From NCBI GenBank assembly GCA_963729165.1, contig CAVSMM010000013.1:186001-250000 (forward strand): a DNA stretch of 64,000 nt. The letters are read 5' to 3'. The position numbers and the translations under genes are program-made. The stretch comes from JACCZX01 sp963729165. Lineage in GTDB: Bacteria; Pseudomonadota; Gammaproteobacteria; Burkholderiales; Burkholderiaceae_F. Positions 45,796 through 55,463 of this stretch are shown here, in pieces. How positions within the stretch are numbered: the first letter of the stretch is position 1; each line of letters begins with the position of its first letter. Under the pieces are notes generated by a model, which saw only the letters and a program-made list of their open reading frames with translations, did no database searches and was not told the DNA's origin.

Positions 45796-46971
45796 CTATT
45801 TCTTGGCCTTGTACTCCTCGAGCAGCAAATTGCGCTCCGGAAGGTCCTGAAGAATCAGGCGGCCCAATGATGTGTCAGCCTGCAGTCGCCCCGATGACTG
45901 CGGCGGCGGCAATGGGTGGAAGCGCGACAGCGTCGAGACACGCTCGGTGAAGATCGGCGCCGGCGCCGGCCCGGCCGGGCGATCCCAGACCAGCATGATC
46001 GACTGCAGCATGCCGTTGGCGTCAAAGTCGTACAGCGTCGCCTTGATCCGCGGATCGTCGCAGGCGCTACCGCGCAGATCGAGGCGCAGGTTGTTCGTGT
46101 TCGGCACTTTGCCTTCGATCGGCGGTTCCTTGAAGCGCACCTCGGACATCGCCCGCACCTCGTTAACGCCGACTTTGCCGAGCTGGTCGAGGAATTTGTT
46201 GCGGCAGACTTCGGGTGATGGTCGCGACGACGTTGAACGCGGCGGGGCCGGCTCGACAGCGGCCAATTGCGGCATCGCACCTGCTGCCGGCGGCATTGAC
46301 GAGCCGCCGGCCCATGTGCGCGCATTGCTCTGCGCGGTCGCAGGGTTCGCCGCGGCATTGGCCGCAGGCGCACCGACCCGCACCAGTACGCAGCCGTTAT
46401 CGTCCACGATGCGATTCGGACCCGCGATTTCGAAGGCCATCATGTGGAAGTAGTCGGTTATGGCAACAGTGACCTGCTTGGCGCCGCCGCGGCCGCTGCG
46501 GTACGCGATGGGCGCTCCGTTCACACCTTTCACCACGCCGCCGATCCCACCGCTCGAATAGGTTGATGGCGTAAAGGTAATGCCGCCGCCCCAATCCACC
46601 TCGCACCCTAGTTTGTCGAGACTCTTGAACGCCTCGAGCATCTCGCCGAGCTCTCCGCGACCGGTCACCACGCCGGCGCCAATCTTGGACCGCTGGCCGT
46701 CGCCCAGGCGCCAGCTGCCCAGCAGCCCGTTGCGTTCAGCCGGAAGCGGCGGCGTCTTGAGCAGGGCGCGCGCTTGCCGCTCCCGCGCGGCCGCCATCTG
46801 CCGCTGTTGCTGATCAGAGGCCGCGTCTTTGTCACTTTTTTCCTTGCGGGCTTGATAGCACGAGTGGTCGGCCATCGAGCACGTGTCTGGGTTTACGTAC
46901 TGCGCTGCAGCCGGTGCAACCGCGATCAGCACCATCAGCGCGAGGACACACGAAACGACGCGACTCAGCAT
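45796..46971 (-). CDS. Exported modular protein A (shared WxC-GPDR domain)
   Basis: A 391-residue exported protein with a signal peptide (about 1-23). A charged Gln-rich segment (40-70) is followed by a domain at about 71-202 shared with the genes at 47064 and 48628: KTPPLPxxxN-LLGSW, CEVDWGGG, GPNRIV and CVLVRVGA. The C-terminal module (about 240-391) is unrelated to the other two and contains CxxK...RLDLRGSACDD. It is the last gene of the secreted-protein operon. I recognise no named family; function unknown. Confidence 0.75.
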   Translation of the reverse strand: MLSRVVSCVLALMVLIAVAPAAAQYVNPDTCSMADHSCYQARKEKSDKDAASDQQQRQMAAARERQARALLKTPPLPAERNGLLGSWRLGDGQRSKIGAGVVTGRGELGEMLEAFKSLDKLGCEVDWGGGITFTPSTYSSGGIGGVVKGVNGAPIAYRSGRGGAKQVTVAITDYFHMMAFEIAGPNRIVDDNGCVLVRVGAPAANAAANPATAQSNARTWAGGSSMPPAAGAMPQLAAVEPAPPRSTSSRPSPEVCRNKFLDQLGKVGVNEVRAMSEVRFKEPPIEGKVPNTNNLRLDLRGSACDDPRIKATLYDFDANGMLQSIMLVWDRPAGPAPAPIFTERVSTLSRFHPLPPPQSSGRLQADTSLGRLILQDLPERNLLLEEYKAKK

Positions 46972-47063
46972 GGTTGTTTCGGCCGGCGCAACCCAACCAG
47001 CAAGTGTCTGTTCGATCTTGTCATGCGTGGTTCCTCCTCGGTGGGTGACACCGGACTGTTCGA

Positions 47064-48056
47064 TCAGCGCACGAAGACCGGCTTGTCGTCGGCCCCATAG
47101 CGGATGCCGCCGGCCTCGCAGCCCTGCACGCGCGCCGCGATCGCCGAGCGTGCGGTCGGCGTGCCGATCTGCAGTCCAGGCTTGTGCAGTTCGGTCAGGT
47201 TGCACATTGCATCGGCCGACGTGCCTTGGCACATGCTGACGTGCAACAGGCTGCCATCGCGGCACCGGAACGCTGCCCCGTCGACGATCGCGCCCGCGCT
47301 GCCCGCGGCGGCGATTTTCGCCGGCGAGGCCATGCCCGGCGCTGCCGCGGCGGGCGGCGCGTTCGACGAAGAAGCATTCGCGGCTCGCGTGCCGGCCGCG
47401 GACGCATTGGCCGCCTGCGCACTCGCGCCGACCCGAACGAAGTTGCAGGGGTCGGCGCCGATGCGGGTCGACGTCAGCTCCTGCACGCGATCGGGCCCAA
47501 CGATCTTGAAGACGAAGAGCTTTCCCGACTTGGGGATCACGCCGATGACGCCTTCGTTGCCGCGGTAGTCGACGTCGGTCAGCTTCGACTCGCCGATGCC
47601 GGCATCGATGCCATAGAGCGCTTTCGGTCTGAAGTCCCAAATACCGTCGCCGAACACCATCTCGCACGCGGGTTGCGAAATCGCCGCGTTGATCTCGGCG
47701 ATGGCATTTGCCGGTTTCTTCTTGCTCCGGTCGAGCCGCCACTGACCGAGCAACGCGTTCTTCTGCGGCGGGATGGGCGGTGTCTTCAGGAACAGCGCGC
47801 GGTCGCGCTCGACGTCGCCGCTGAGCTTCTCCTGGAGCTTGTGCTGGTTGGCCATGAACTGCCGATAGTTCTCGGCATCTTGCGCGGACTGGCGCTCACT
47901 GCGCTCCCGGCCTTCCTTGTCCTTCTCCTGCTGCTGCAACTCGTTCTGTCGTCGCTGGTATTCCGCGTTGGAGTTGCGCGGATCCGAGTTCGAATACTGC
48001 GCCAGCGCAGCAGAGCACATCAGAACAGCGAGTCCAGCACACCACGTCTTGGTCAT
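47064..48056 (-). CDS. Exported modular protein B (shared WxC-GPDR domain)
   Basis: A 330-residue exported protein with a signal peptide (1-19). A helical Gln/Glu-rich segment (25-85) precedes the shared domain at about 90-212: KTPPIPPQKNALLGQW, CEMVFGDGIWDF, DYRG, GPDRVQ and CNFVRVGA. The C-terminal part (about 245-330) has four cysteines (CRDG, CQG, CNL, CEAGGIRYG) suggesting disulfides. It lies 92 nt upstream of protein A. No known family recognised; paralogy to A and D is seen directly. Confidence 0.75.
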   Translation of the reverse strand: MTKTWCAGLAVLMCSAALAQYSNSDPRNSNAEYQRRQNELQQQEKDKEGRERSERQSAQDAENYRQFMANQHKLQEKLSGDVERDRALFLKTPPIPPQKNALLGQWRLDRSKKKPANAIAEINAAISQPACEMVFGDGIWDFRPKALYGIDAGIGESKLTDVDYRGNEGVIGVIPKSGKLFVFKIVGPDRVQELTSTRIGADPCNFVRVGASAQAANASAAGTRAANASSSNAPPAAAAPGMASPAKIAAAGSAGAIVDGAAFRCRDGSLLHVSMCQGTSADAMCNLTELHKPGLQIGTPTARSAIAARVQGCEAGGIRYGADDKPVFVR

Positions 48057-48086
48057 GGGCTTCTGATTCCCTCCTTGCCGACTCCA

Positions 48087-48623
48087 TCAGCAGATCCAGC
48101 CCTTGTTGCGCTGGGGCTCCATCTCGATCGTCGACGTGGAGCCCCCACGGTCAGCCGCCGCATACTGGATGTGCAGGTAGAGCGGTTTGCGACTAGTCAG
48201 CGTCGCGCGATAGATGCGCGAACCACTCAGCCGCTCGTCTGGGCAGGGGCCGCGGACTTGTTCGAGCTTGGTGTCCTTCGGGAACTGCGCGGCGAGCAAC
48301 TCCGGAACCTTCGCGAGCACGATGTCCTTCGGCCAGCCAACCGTGGCCGAGTCCAGCGCCTTCTGACCGCCGACGAGACTGATCTCGCCCGAGCCCACGC
48401 CGGCGATCGGCACCGTGCCGTTCCAGTAGTACTTGTTGCCGCCCTTGGCGGGCGCCTTGCCTTGCCACTTGGAGCCGGCCAGCTTGGCGAATGCGGTCCA
48501 GTCGTTGGTTGCCTGCGGCGCACCCGCAGGAGCCGCCAGCGCAGCCGCGATATCTCCAAGCGTTGCGGCAAACGCGGGCACGCTCCCGCACAGGCACAGT
48601 CCGAAAATCGCGGCCCGCATCAT
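48087..48623 (-). CDS. Exported protein C, unknown
   Basis: A 178-residue protein with a signal peptide (about 1-20, FGLCLCGSVPAFA). The mature part is mixed alpha/beta, contains one CPDE cysteine and ends in a C-terminal Cys. It does not share the domain of its neighbours. The start ATG at 48623 is 4 nt behind the preceding gene's stop. Function unknown; operon membership with the other exported proteins is clear. Confidence 0.68.
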   Translation of the reverse strand: MMRAAIFGLCLCGSVPAFAATLGDIAAALAAPAGAPQATNDWTAFAKLAGSKWQGKAPAKGGNKYYWNGTVPIAGVGSGEISLVGGQKALDSATVGWPKDIVLAKVPELLAAQFPKDTKLEQVRGPCPDERLSGSRIYRATLTSRKPLYLHIQYAAADRGGSTSTIEMEPQRNKGWIC

Positions 48624-48627
48624 GCGG

Positions 48628-49812
48628 TTACTCGACCGGCATCGCATTGCGCTGGTCAAGCGTGACCGACTGAGTGCCCGCCTTCACATCCACGAGCTCA
48701 TGCCACATCAACCGCTTGTTGCCGACTTTCGCATCGCTTAACACCCAATAGCGACCTGCCGGCAAGGTCGGTGTTAGCGCGTGGCCGTTGGCATCGGTCT
48801 TTATATAGCCGACGCTGAAGGCGTTCAGCGCGCGCACGCCCTTTTCGCAGTCTGGTGTCTTCTCGCGGCAGGCGCGCATCCAGTTCTGCAGCACGCTGGC
48901 ATACGGGGTCGACTGCAAGCCCCCCTTGATCAGAGCGACCTGCGCATCCTGCTTCAACACCCAGAGCGTGCGGCCGGCGACGTTGTTGTCTGGCGAGGGC
49001 GCACCGACCGAGAACGCAATCACACCGCCCGTGGTCGAGTCGGAACGCGCCGACGGCGTAGCCGCCGTGGCGACTGTCGCTGGCTTGGCTGCGGAAGCGC
49101 TGCCCGACGCGGCGCCGACCCGCACCAGCACACACTTCTGACTGGTCCAGTTGATGCGGTCCGGGCCCTCGAAGTCAAACTCGATCAACTTGAATGTTGT
49201 CTTGGGCAACACCACGACGCGCTTGGCGTCACCGCGATATTCGACGCGATCAAGTTCCTGTGGCGGCGTACGTTCGTCCATACCGATCAAGCGGTCCGGA
49301 CGGAACTCGAAGACGCCGCCGCCGAAGAGGACTTCGCACAGGCCACCTTTGGCCATCGCAGCGAGGGCCGCGAACGGGTCCGACGAATTAGCGCGGGTCG
49401 ATGGCGGCCGCGTCCACTTGCCGAGCAGCGGATTGCGGTCGGGTGGCAGCGCAGGACGCTTCTCCCACATTGCGCGGGCGGCGGACGCGGCCTGTGCGCC
49501 GGTTGGGTCGGCTCCGCCAGCCCCTCGTGCCGCGCCCGACGAGCCCTGTGTTGGGGGCGGCGCATAACTGGGAGTCTGACCCGTAGGCGCATTGCTCCGG
49601 CTCGACTGTTCCTGTTGGCGGCGCGCGTTCTCATTCATCAGCTGCTGCTGCTGTTGCTGCTGCTCGCGCTGGCGCTCTAGCTGCTGCCGGTACTCGCGTT
49701 GCTGGCGCTCGTACTCCATCTGTGCTGGCGTTTGCGCGGAACTGATACCAACTGCGGCCGTGACCGCTATCCCAGTGAGAACACGAACCGCAGATCGAAA
49801 GTCGCGTTTCAT
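48628..49812 (-). CDS. Exported modular protein D (coiled-coil, shared WxC-GPDR domain)
   Basis: A 394-residue exported protein with a signal peptide (about 1-26). A Gln/Arg coiled coil (33-70, including a run of seven Gln) and a Gly/Pro linker precede the shared domain at about 118-233: KRPALPPDRNPLLGKW, CEVLFGGGVFEF, VEYRGD, GPDRIN and CVLVRVGA. The C-terminal module (250-394) reads like a beta-rich regulatory domain (PAGRYWVLSDAKVGNKRLMW). No known family recognised. Confidence 0.75.
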   Translation of the reverse strand: MKRDFRSAVRVLTGIAVTAAVGISSAQTPAQMEYERQQREYRQQLERQREQQQQQQQLMNENARRQQEQSSRSNAPTGQTPSYAPPPTQGSSGAARGAGGADPTGAQAASAARAMWEKRPALPPDRNPLLGKWTRPPSTRANSSDPFAALAAMAKGGLCEVLFGGGVFEFRPDRLIGMDERTPPQELDRVEYRGDAKRVVVLPKTTFKLIEFDFEGPDRINWTSQKCVLVRVGAASGSASAAKPATVATAATPSARSDSTTGGVIAFSVGAPSPDNNVAGRTLWVLKQDAQVALIKGGLQSTPYASVLQNWMRACREKTPDCEKGVRALNAFSVGYIKTDANGHALTPTLPAGRYWVLSDAKVGNKRLMWHELVDVKAGTQSVTLDQRNAMPVE

Positions 49813-49852
49813 CAGAACCCCCTATCAACAGGCCGAACGAGCGGAGCAATCG

Positions 49853-50702
49853 CTATTTCTGCTGCTTACGAAATTCGCTCTTCCACAACTTTTCGAGCTC
49901 GGCGGCAATGCAGGCGGTGGCGAGCCGATAAGCGTTGACTTGCCGCGCTGATAGACCTTGCCGTAGACGAGGTCTTGCGGGCTCCTGAGTACAACAGCAC
50001 AACGTTGTTCTCAAAGCAGTCATGGTTCTTGCAGGTGCTGACAAGGACGTAGTCAGCACCGGCGACCTTGACCGGCTTGTTCTCCGAACTCGGACCGTCG
50101 AGCTTTGCCAGCCATGGCTCCTTGGACAACGGACCAAGTGCCTTGTGGTAGGTGGCTTTGGCCTTCGGGTTGTATAGCAATCCCGAAGCGCTCAGTTCAG
50201 TCAGCGCGTAGCCCTTGAACTTGTTCGGATCGGCCTTTGCCTGTTCGCTTGGTACTCCCGCTCCCGGCACGGCGTTGCGATTCGGATCGCAGTGCCGGGA
50301 GCGCTTGCCCCCCTTGAACGCTGCCGGCAGCGCGGCCATCGCTTTCGGCCCTCCCTCGACCGCGGCGAACAGACCCGAAGCGTTGCGGTAGTACACGAAC
50401 ACCAGCGCTTCACCGCCCGCGACCTCGCTCGTATATGCGGTTTCGAATTCCGGTGGAGGTGTAGCGCCGAAGTGCTTCGGCGCGGGCTTCACGTTGCGCC
50501 CGGTCAGCACCGCCTTGCCGCCATCCTGCACGACCAGCGAATCGCCAAGATGCTTGAGCTGAGGCAGCATGTAGTTCGAACAGTCCGGCGCCAGCACGCC
50601 GAGGTGGGGCTGCATCCTCTGTATCTCGCTCTTGCTCTGTGCCCAGGCCGCCGAGCTGATCGCGGCAAGTGCAAGCGTCGTGCAGTGAACGATGCGCTTC
50701 AT
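49853..50702 (-). CDS. Ivy-like lysozyme inhibitor (two frameshifts)
   Basis: Exported protein of about 283 residues once repaired, with a signal peptide ending AWA (about residue 22). The C-terminal half contains the Ivy signature: VLVSTCKNHDCFENNVVLLY, then QDLVYGKVYQRGKSTLIGSP and AAELEKLWKSEF. Ivy proteins bind and block C-type lysozyme in the periplasm. The frame changes near 49976 and near 49915, each with one base missing. An N-terminal extra domain of about 130 residues is not part of canonical Ivy. The start at 50702 has GGGAGG upstream. Relation to lysozyme control is inference. Confidence 0.75.
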
Positions 50703-50728
50703 GCTGCCTCCCCTAAAAATGATGCGGT

Positions 50729-50875
50729 TCACAGCTTGGGCGCGGCAACGCGTGAACCAGCATCGCGCGTCGCCTGTCGATCGGCCGCCATCGACAGTGT
50801 CGGCCACATCAGCGCAGCGCAGCCGCTTGCCACAACGACAGATGCAATGCGAATCCGGGCTTTGTGTCTTCTCAT
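50729..50875 (-). CDS. 48-residue exported peptide at the head of the secreted-protein operon
   Basis: A short gene with a strong ribosome binding site (AAGGAAGG) ten bases before the ATG. The peptide is basic at the N-terminus, then hydrophobic (about 11-28, IASVVVASGCAALMW) with a cleavage-like SMAA, leaving a mature part of about 17 residues. It lies 27 nt upstream of the Ivy-like gene and 54 nt from the nearest GTAACG repeat. A leader or secreted peptide; function unknown. Confidence 0.6.
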   Translation of the reverse strand: MRRHKARIRIASVVVASGCAALMWPTLSMAADRQATRDAGSRVAAPKL

Positions 50876-50928
50876 GGGTGCCTTCCTTCTGCCGAGCTCA
50901 GCCTCGGAAACGAACGTAGCGAAGGGAG

Positions 50929-50967
50929 CGTTACCGGGCCGTTACTGAGGCCATCAAGCCGCGTTAC
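50929..50967. promoter_or_regulatory. Phased GTAACG repeats upstream of the secreted-protein operon (SARP box)
   Basis: On the minus strand GTAACG occurs at 50967-50962, 50945-50940 and 50934-50929, spaced exactly 22 and 11 bp. Direct repeats on an 11-bp phase next to the -10 region are the known pattern of SARP binding. The last repeat lies 54 nt from the start codon at 50875. The most upstream copy overlaps the regulator stop codon. Confidence 0.65.
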
Positions 50968-53900
50968 CGGCGACTTGCAGCGGTCAGCAACCGCCGATTG
51001 ACCGGGTTGCGATGGAGAAAGCTGTCGCGATACGTGGGTGGCACGTGGCGCAGCGCGGTCTGCTCGATCCATTCGACCGCGCGCGCAAGCAGCGCGGCGG
51101 CTCCGCTTGCGTCACCATTGGCTGCGAGCACGTCATGGCCAATCGACCACACGTCGGGCAGATACATGTCGGCCGCCTGTATGGATACCAGCGTGGTTGC
51201 AATTCAGTCCAGCGCGCAGCGGCAGCGTTCGTCTCGCCCGCCTTCAACAGGAAGCGCACCGAAAGCAAGCCAGCCTTCAATGCCACGCCGAAGTACTCGA
51301 TCTTCTCCGCCGCAGCGCGGACGCGGTCACAAAGCGCGGCCCATCCATCGGCGCCATTTCGAGTGTCTGTTCGAGCTCGACCAGCAAGCGCATGTACGGA
51401 TCGCCCGCTGTGCCCAGCGCTTCCGTGGCGACCCGCAAGTCGGGCTTCGCGGATCCACCGAGGAGGCGCGCAATACGCGCAGACAGCATCGCCCCGCGCG
51501 CGCGAACATGGTCGACCGACGGTGCAACGTAGTCGAGCGCCTTCTTCGCGCGTCCGTATTGCGCCAGGTGGATCAACATCGCCGCCTTATTGTTGTTCGC
51601 CACTGCAATCCACACCGTCTGACCGTCGTCTCTGAAGCACTCGAGCGCCGTTTCGATCGTATCGAGCGCCTCGCTGTACCGCCCTGCCTCAGCGCTGTAG
51701 AGCGCGCAGTGGTGCTCGATCACGCCGCGCATCGGGCCGTCGGTGTCACCGACCTCCGATTGCAGTGCTCGCGCCCTCAGCGCGTGCTCGAGCGCCTGGC
51801 CGACATCGCCCAAGTTACCCCGCACCGTCGCCAGGTTCGTCGTCAGTTGTGCCAGTTCAGCAAGGTCGCCGAGCGCGCGTGCGTTGTCGATCGCGCGCGC
51901 GAGCGCGTCTGCCGTACGACGCAACTTGCGCGCAGAGTTCAACACGTACGCATAGTCGGCCCAGAAGTGACCGCGCTGCTCGCGCGTACCTTCGGCTTCG
52001 ACCAATGCTTCAAAGGGCTCAATGACCGCCAGCGCCTCGTCGTTGCGGACTGCCTGTGCAAGGCCCACTGCCAGCAAGCGTGCCGCTTCGAAGCGCGGCC
52101 ACGGCGAGTCGAGACGCTCGGCCAGCGCGAACGCTTCGCGCGCGGACGCGATACCGGTGACATGATCGACGGCCATCAGCGCAGCGTTGCGCGCGCGGTC
52201 AGCGCAGAGGCGCGTTGGCCGTCCGAGTGGGCTTCGGCGAGCAATGCGTCGATCACGACGTTGGCGCGTTCAACGCCGCGCACAAGGATCAAGCTTTCGA
52301 CGCTGGCACAGCGTGCGTCGAACGCGGACGCCGATTCGCCCGCGCGATCAAAGCACGCAAACGCAGCTTCGCAGTGCTCGACTTCGGATAATCGGCGTGA
52401 CGTACGCCGTGCTTCAGCGGCAGCCAGCAAATGTGCGCGCGCCGCGCGGCTCCACTCGCCGGCGTCGGCCCAGTGCTGCGCCAGACTCGCCGGCGGCGCA
52501 TTTTGCGACTCCAGATACTCGGCAATGCCACGCTGCAACAGTTGGGCGATCGGCTGCGGCACCGAGCGCAGCGCGATCTCATAGATCAGGTCGTGCGCAA
52601 ACGCCTGGCCGCGAATGACCTGTGCCATCTCGAGTTCGCCCCAGGCTTCGGCCAGGTCGAGCGGATGCGTCTGTAATACATGGGCCGCCAACGCCGCGCT
52701 GAAATCAGCGCCGGCCAATGCGGCGACGCGAGCGAGCTTCAGTGCGGGCGCCGACAGCTGCGCCAGGCGTCGCTCGATCAGCGCGCCGACCGAAGTCGGC
52801 GTCGGCAGTCGGTTCGACGTCGGATCGGCGCCGCCGGTCTCGACCAATGCATTCAGCGTCTCGAGCACAAAGAATGGATTGCCGCCGGTATGGCGTGCGA
52901 TCGCGCCCGCGACTGCGGCCGCGTCGATGCAGGCAGCGCGAGCGATTCCAATAGTTCGCGCACTGCACTCTCGCTCAGCGGAGCGAGCAACACCTCAGCG
53001 AGTCGCTGTCCACCTTCAGCGCATTGCCACGCGGCGATCGACGCTGGGCATTCAGCGGCGCGCACGGCGCCAATCCAGCTCAGATTGGGGATGACGAGCT
53101 GGGGCAATAACTCAAGCGTCGCTTCATCGGCAAAATGAAGATCGTCAACGGCAAAGCCTGCGAGTCCCGCTGCTTGCCGCGCAGAGAGCGCCTGCACCAC
53201 CGCCGCGCGAAAGCGCGCTTCGACTAACGGGCCGACCGGCGCGGCGCCGAGTTCCGGTAGCACGCGTGCGAGTTCCGGCTTGACGAAGTCATCCAGCCCG
53301 TCGTCGAGGCGAATCGCGCCATCGGAGCGCAGAGCCGCACGCAGCAGGCGCGCCAGCACCGCATATGGCACGCGAGTGTCTCCGGGCCGGCCACCGACCA
53401 TCGGCGCTGAGCGAGCTTGAACGAAATCGCCGAGCAGCCGGCTCTTGCCGACCCCTGCGTCACCGCTAATCAGCATCGGCTGGCCGGCATCCCAACTGCG
53501 TTCGAGCGCGCGCCACTCGGTATCACGTCCGACCAGGCGCGGGGGGCGCAGGATTGCGGCTGGGCGCCGCGCTTTCGATGCCAATCCCGGCAGCTCGTCC
53601 GCCCTCTGAATCAGCTGCGCAAGCGCGACCGTTTCCGCATCAGGTTCAGCCGCGAGCTCGCGCTGAAGTGCGATACGGCAGCGGTCATACGCGGATAGCG
53701 CCGCGGCCCGATCACCGCGCCGGTAATGCAGCCGCATCGCGAGTCGATGCGCCTGTTCGGACACCGGATCTTCGGCGAGGAGCCGCTCGGCGTAGACCAG
53801 CGCCTGCGCAATCTGTCCATCGCCTTCGCGTTTGGCGGCGAGCTCGGCGAGCGCGTCACGTCGCATCGCGCGCCAGTGCTCGCGCGCAATTCGCACCCAG

Positions 53901-54388
53901 TCCTCGAGCTCGGGGCAGTCTTCGTAGGTGCACGTCCCCAGCAGATCACCCGCAGCGGCCGTCGGATCATCGGCCAGCTGCCGTGCCGGCGACGCAAGGT
54001 TGTGCTCGACGCGATCCGCAAGACGCAAATTCTCGTCAGGTTCAATCAACTCAGTGCCCGCCGTGCGACGCAACCGGAACAGACGCTGGCGCAAACTGTT
54101 ACGCGCCTTGTCCGCATCCGCATCGGGCCAGAGCAGCGCGGCCGCACGCGAACGCGACGTCGGCCCGTCCAACGCCAGCAGCGCGAGCAGCGCCGCGTCC
54201 TTGCGCTCGAGCGGCACAATGGTCGCATCGGAGCGGACAAGCGAAGGCGCAGCCAGAAGCTGCAGCCGTGCCAATGCGCCCGCTCTTATAGTTGTGTCGA
54301 CCAAAGGCAGCCCCGCAAAGCGCAGCAGGCTCTGCAGCCGCAGCGCCACTCCCGCCCCACGCGCGACTTGCCACCGCAACGGATCCAC
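50964..54388 (-). CDS. SARP/BTAD-type regulator with AAA ATPase and TPR region (four frameshifts)
   Basis: A protein of about 1140 residues. An N-terminal winged-helix region (about 40-115, TSRSRAAALLWPDADADKARNSLRQRLFRLRR) and a BTAD domain (150-262) precede an AAA-type ATPase (Walker A ISGDAGVGKSRLL near 320, Walker B AVDDLHFAD) and a long TPR-like C-terminus. This is the AfsR/SARP activator plan. Frame breaks occur near 52890, 52195, 51290 and 51190; each rejoins continuous family sequence. The start is GTG at 54388, a TTG further in is possible. It lies directly upstream of the secreted-protein operon and shares its repeat box. Confidence 0.8.
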
Positions 54389-54418
54389 ACCGAGCCCTCG
54401 ATGTCTCGATGCGGCGAT

Positions 54419-54448
54419 CGTTACGCGCGAGCGTTACCGGAACGTTAT
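54419..54448. promoter_or_regulatory. GTAACG repeats upstream of the SARP regulator
   Basis: On the minus strand, ATAACG (54448-54443), GTAACG (54437-54432) and GTAACG (54424-54419) lie in tandem, spaced 11 and 13 bp. They are in the same orientation relative to their gene as the box at 50929. This suggests autoregulation. Confidence 0.55.
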
Positions 54449-54566
54449 AGCGCGGAGGTGAGTCCGTCCACCGAGCCTCCGAATCGGCGCTGGACCGGAG
54501 TAAGCGATAGAACGCCGATCCTCCACGCGAGAGACAGGCGACATGTTTGCTAGAGTCATCCAGGCC

Positions 54567-55463
54567 ATGCTTAACCCTAAACACGCGCTAAAAGCTCGAC
54601 TCGCTCAACCCGGGCTGATCGTGGCGCCAGGCGTTTTCGACATGGTGTCGCTCCGGCTCGCGGACACATTCGGCTTCGACGCGCTGTATATGACCGGCTT
54701 CGGCACAGTCGCTTCGCACCTTGGTTTGCCCGACGCGGGTTTGGCGACGTACAGCGACATGCTCGGCCGTGTGACGGCAATGGCCGCGATGGCACGGACG
54801 CCGCTGATCGCAGATGCCGATACGGGCTACGGCGGATTGCTGAACCTGCGCCACACGGTCCGCGGATACGAAGCGGCGGGTGCTGCGGCGATCCAGCTGG
54901 AAGATCAGGAGTTTCCGAAGAAGTGTGGGCACACGCCAGGCCGTCGCGTGATTGCGATGAACGACATGGTCGCGAAAATTCGCGTCGCAATCGACTCGCG
55001 TAGCTCATCGGACTTCCTCGTCATCGCACGCACCGATGCGCGCTCTGCTTTGGGACTCGACGAAGCGCTGCGTCGTGCCGAAGCGTATGCGCGTGCCGGC
55101 GCCGATGTTCTGTTCGTCGAATCTCCCGAGTCGGTTGATGAGATGCGCCGCATCGGCAGCGCTTTCGATCTGCCGCTGGTGGCCAACATGGTCGAGAAAG
55201 GTCGCACGCCCGTACTGGCGCGCACGGAGCTCGAATCGATCGGCTACAAGATCGCGATTTTTCCGGTCTCGGCGCTGCTCGCTGCGGTACGCGCGATGAC
55301 CGGCGTGTACCGAATCTTGAAGGTCAATGGTTCGACCGACGCCATCGACGTGCCGCTGGCCGACTTCGGCGACCTGACAAAGCTGATGGGCTTCGAGGAT
55401 ATCTGGGCATTTGAAAAACGCTACGCCGAACCGAGCGTGGCGATACAGGGAGAACAAACATGA
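54567..55463 (+). CDS. Isocitrate lyase/PEP mutase superfamily enzyme
   Basis: A 298-residue TIM-barrel enzyme. APGVFDMVSLRLAD, ADADTGYGG and QLEDQEFPKKCGHTPGR are the superfamily signatures; KKCGH is the catalytic loop of 2-methylisocitrate lyase-like and oxaloacetate decarboxylase-like members. The substrate is unclear: carboxy-acid lyase or decarboxylase. I chose the ATG at 54567 for its fit (MLNPKHALKARLAQPG); 54543 is an alternative. Its stop overlaps the next gene's ATG, so it works with the Bug receptor. Confidence 0.88.
   Translation: MLNPKHALKARLAQPGLIVAPGVFDMVSLRLADTFGFDALYMTGFGTVASHLGLPDAGLATYSDMLGRVTAMAAMARTPLIADADTGYGGLLNLRHTVRGYEAAGAAAIQLEDQEFPKKCGHTPGRRVIAMNDMVAKIRVAIDSRSSSDFLVIARTDARSALGLDEALRRAEAYARAGADVLFVESPESVDEMRRIGSAFDLPLVANMVEKGRTPVLARTELESIGYKIAIFPVSALLAAVRAMTGVYRILKVNGSTDAIDVPLADFGDLTKLMGFEDIWAFEKRYAEPSVAIQGEQT

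Noticed and set aside
45796..47742. Single 648-residue protein covering both A and the start of B
   Set aside because: The upstream half is an out-of-frame reading of protein B; a signal peptide start at 46971 begins the true protein A.
47184..48665. 493-residue + strand frame opposite proteins B and C
   Set aside because: Leu/Arg-rich shadow of two exported-protein genes that have signal peptides and shared motifs on the other strand.
50998..52584. 528-residue + strand frame opposite the SARP regulator
   Set aside because: Antisense to the TPR region; the minus frame shows continuous repeat structure across the frame breaks, the plus frame does not.
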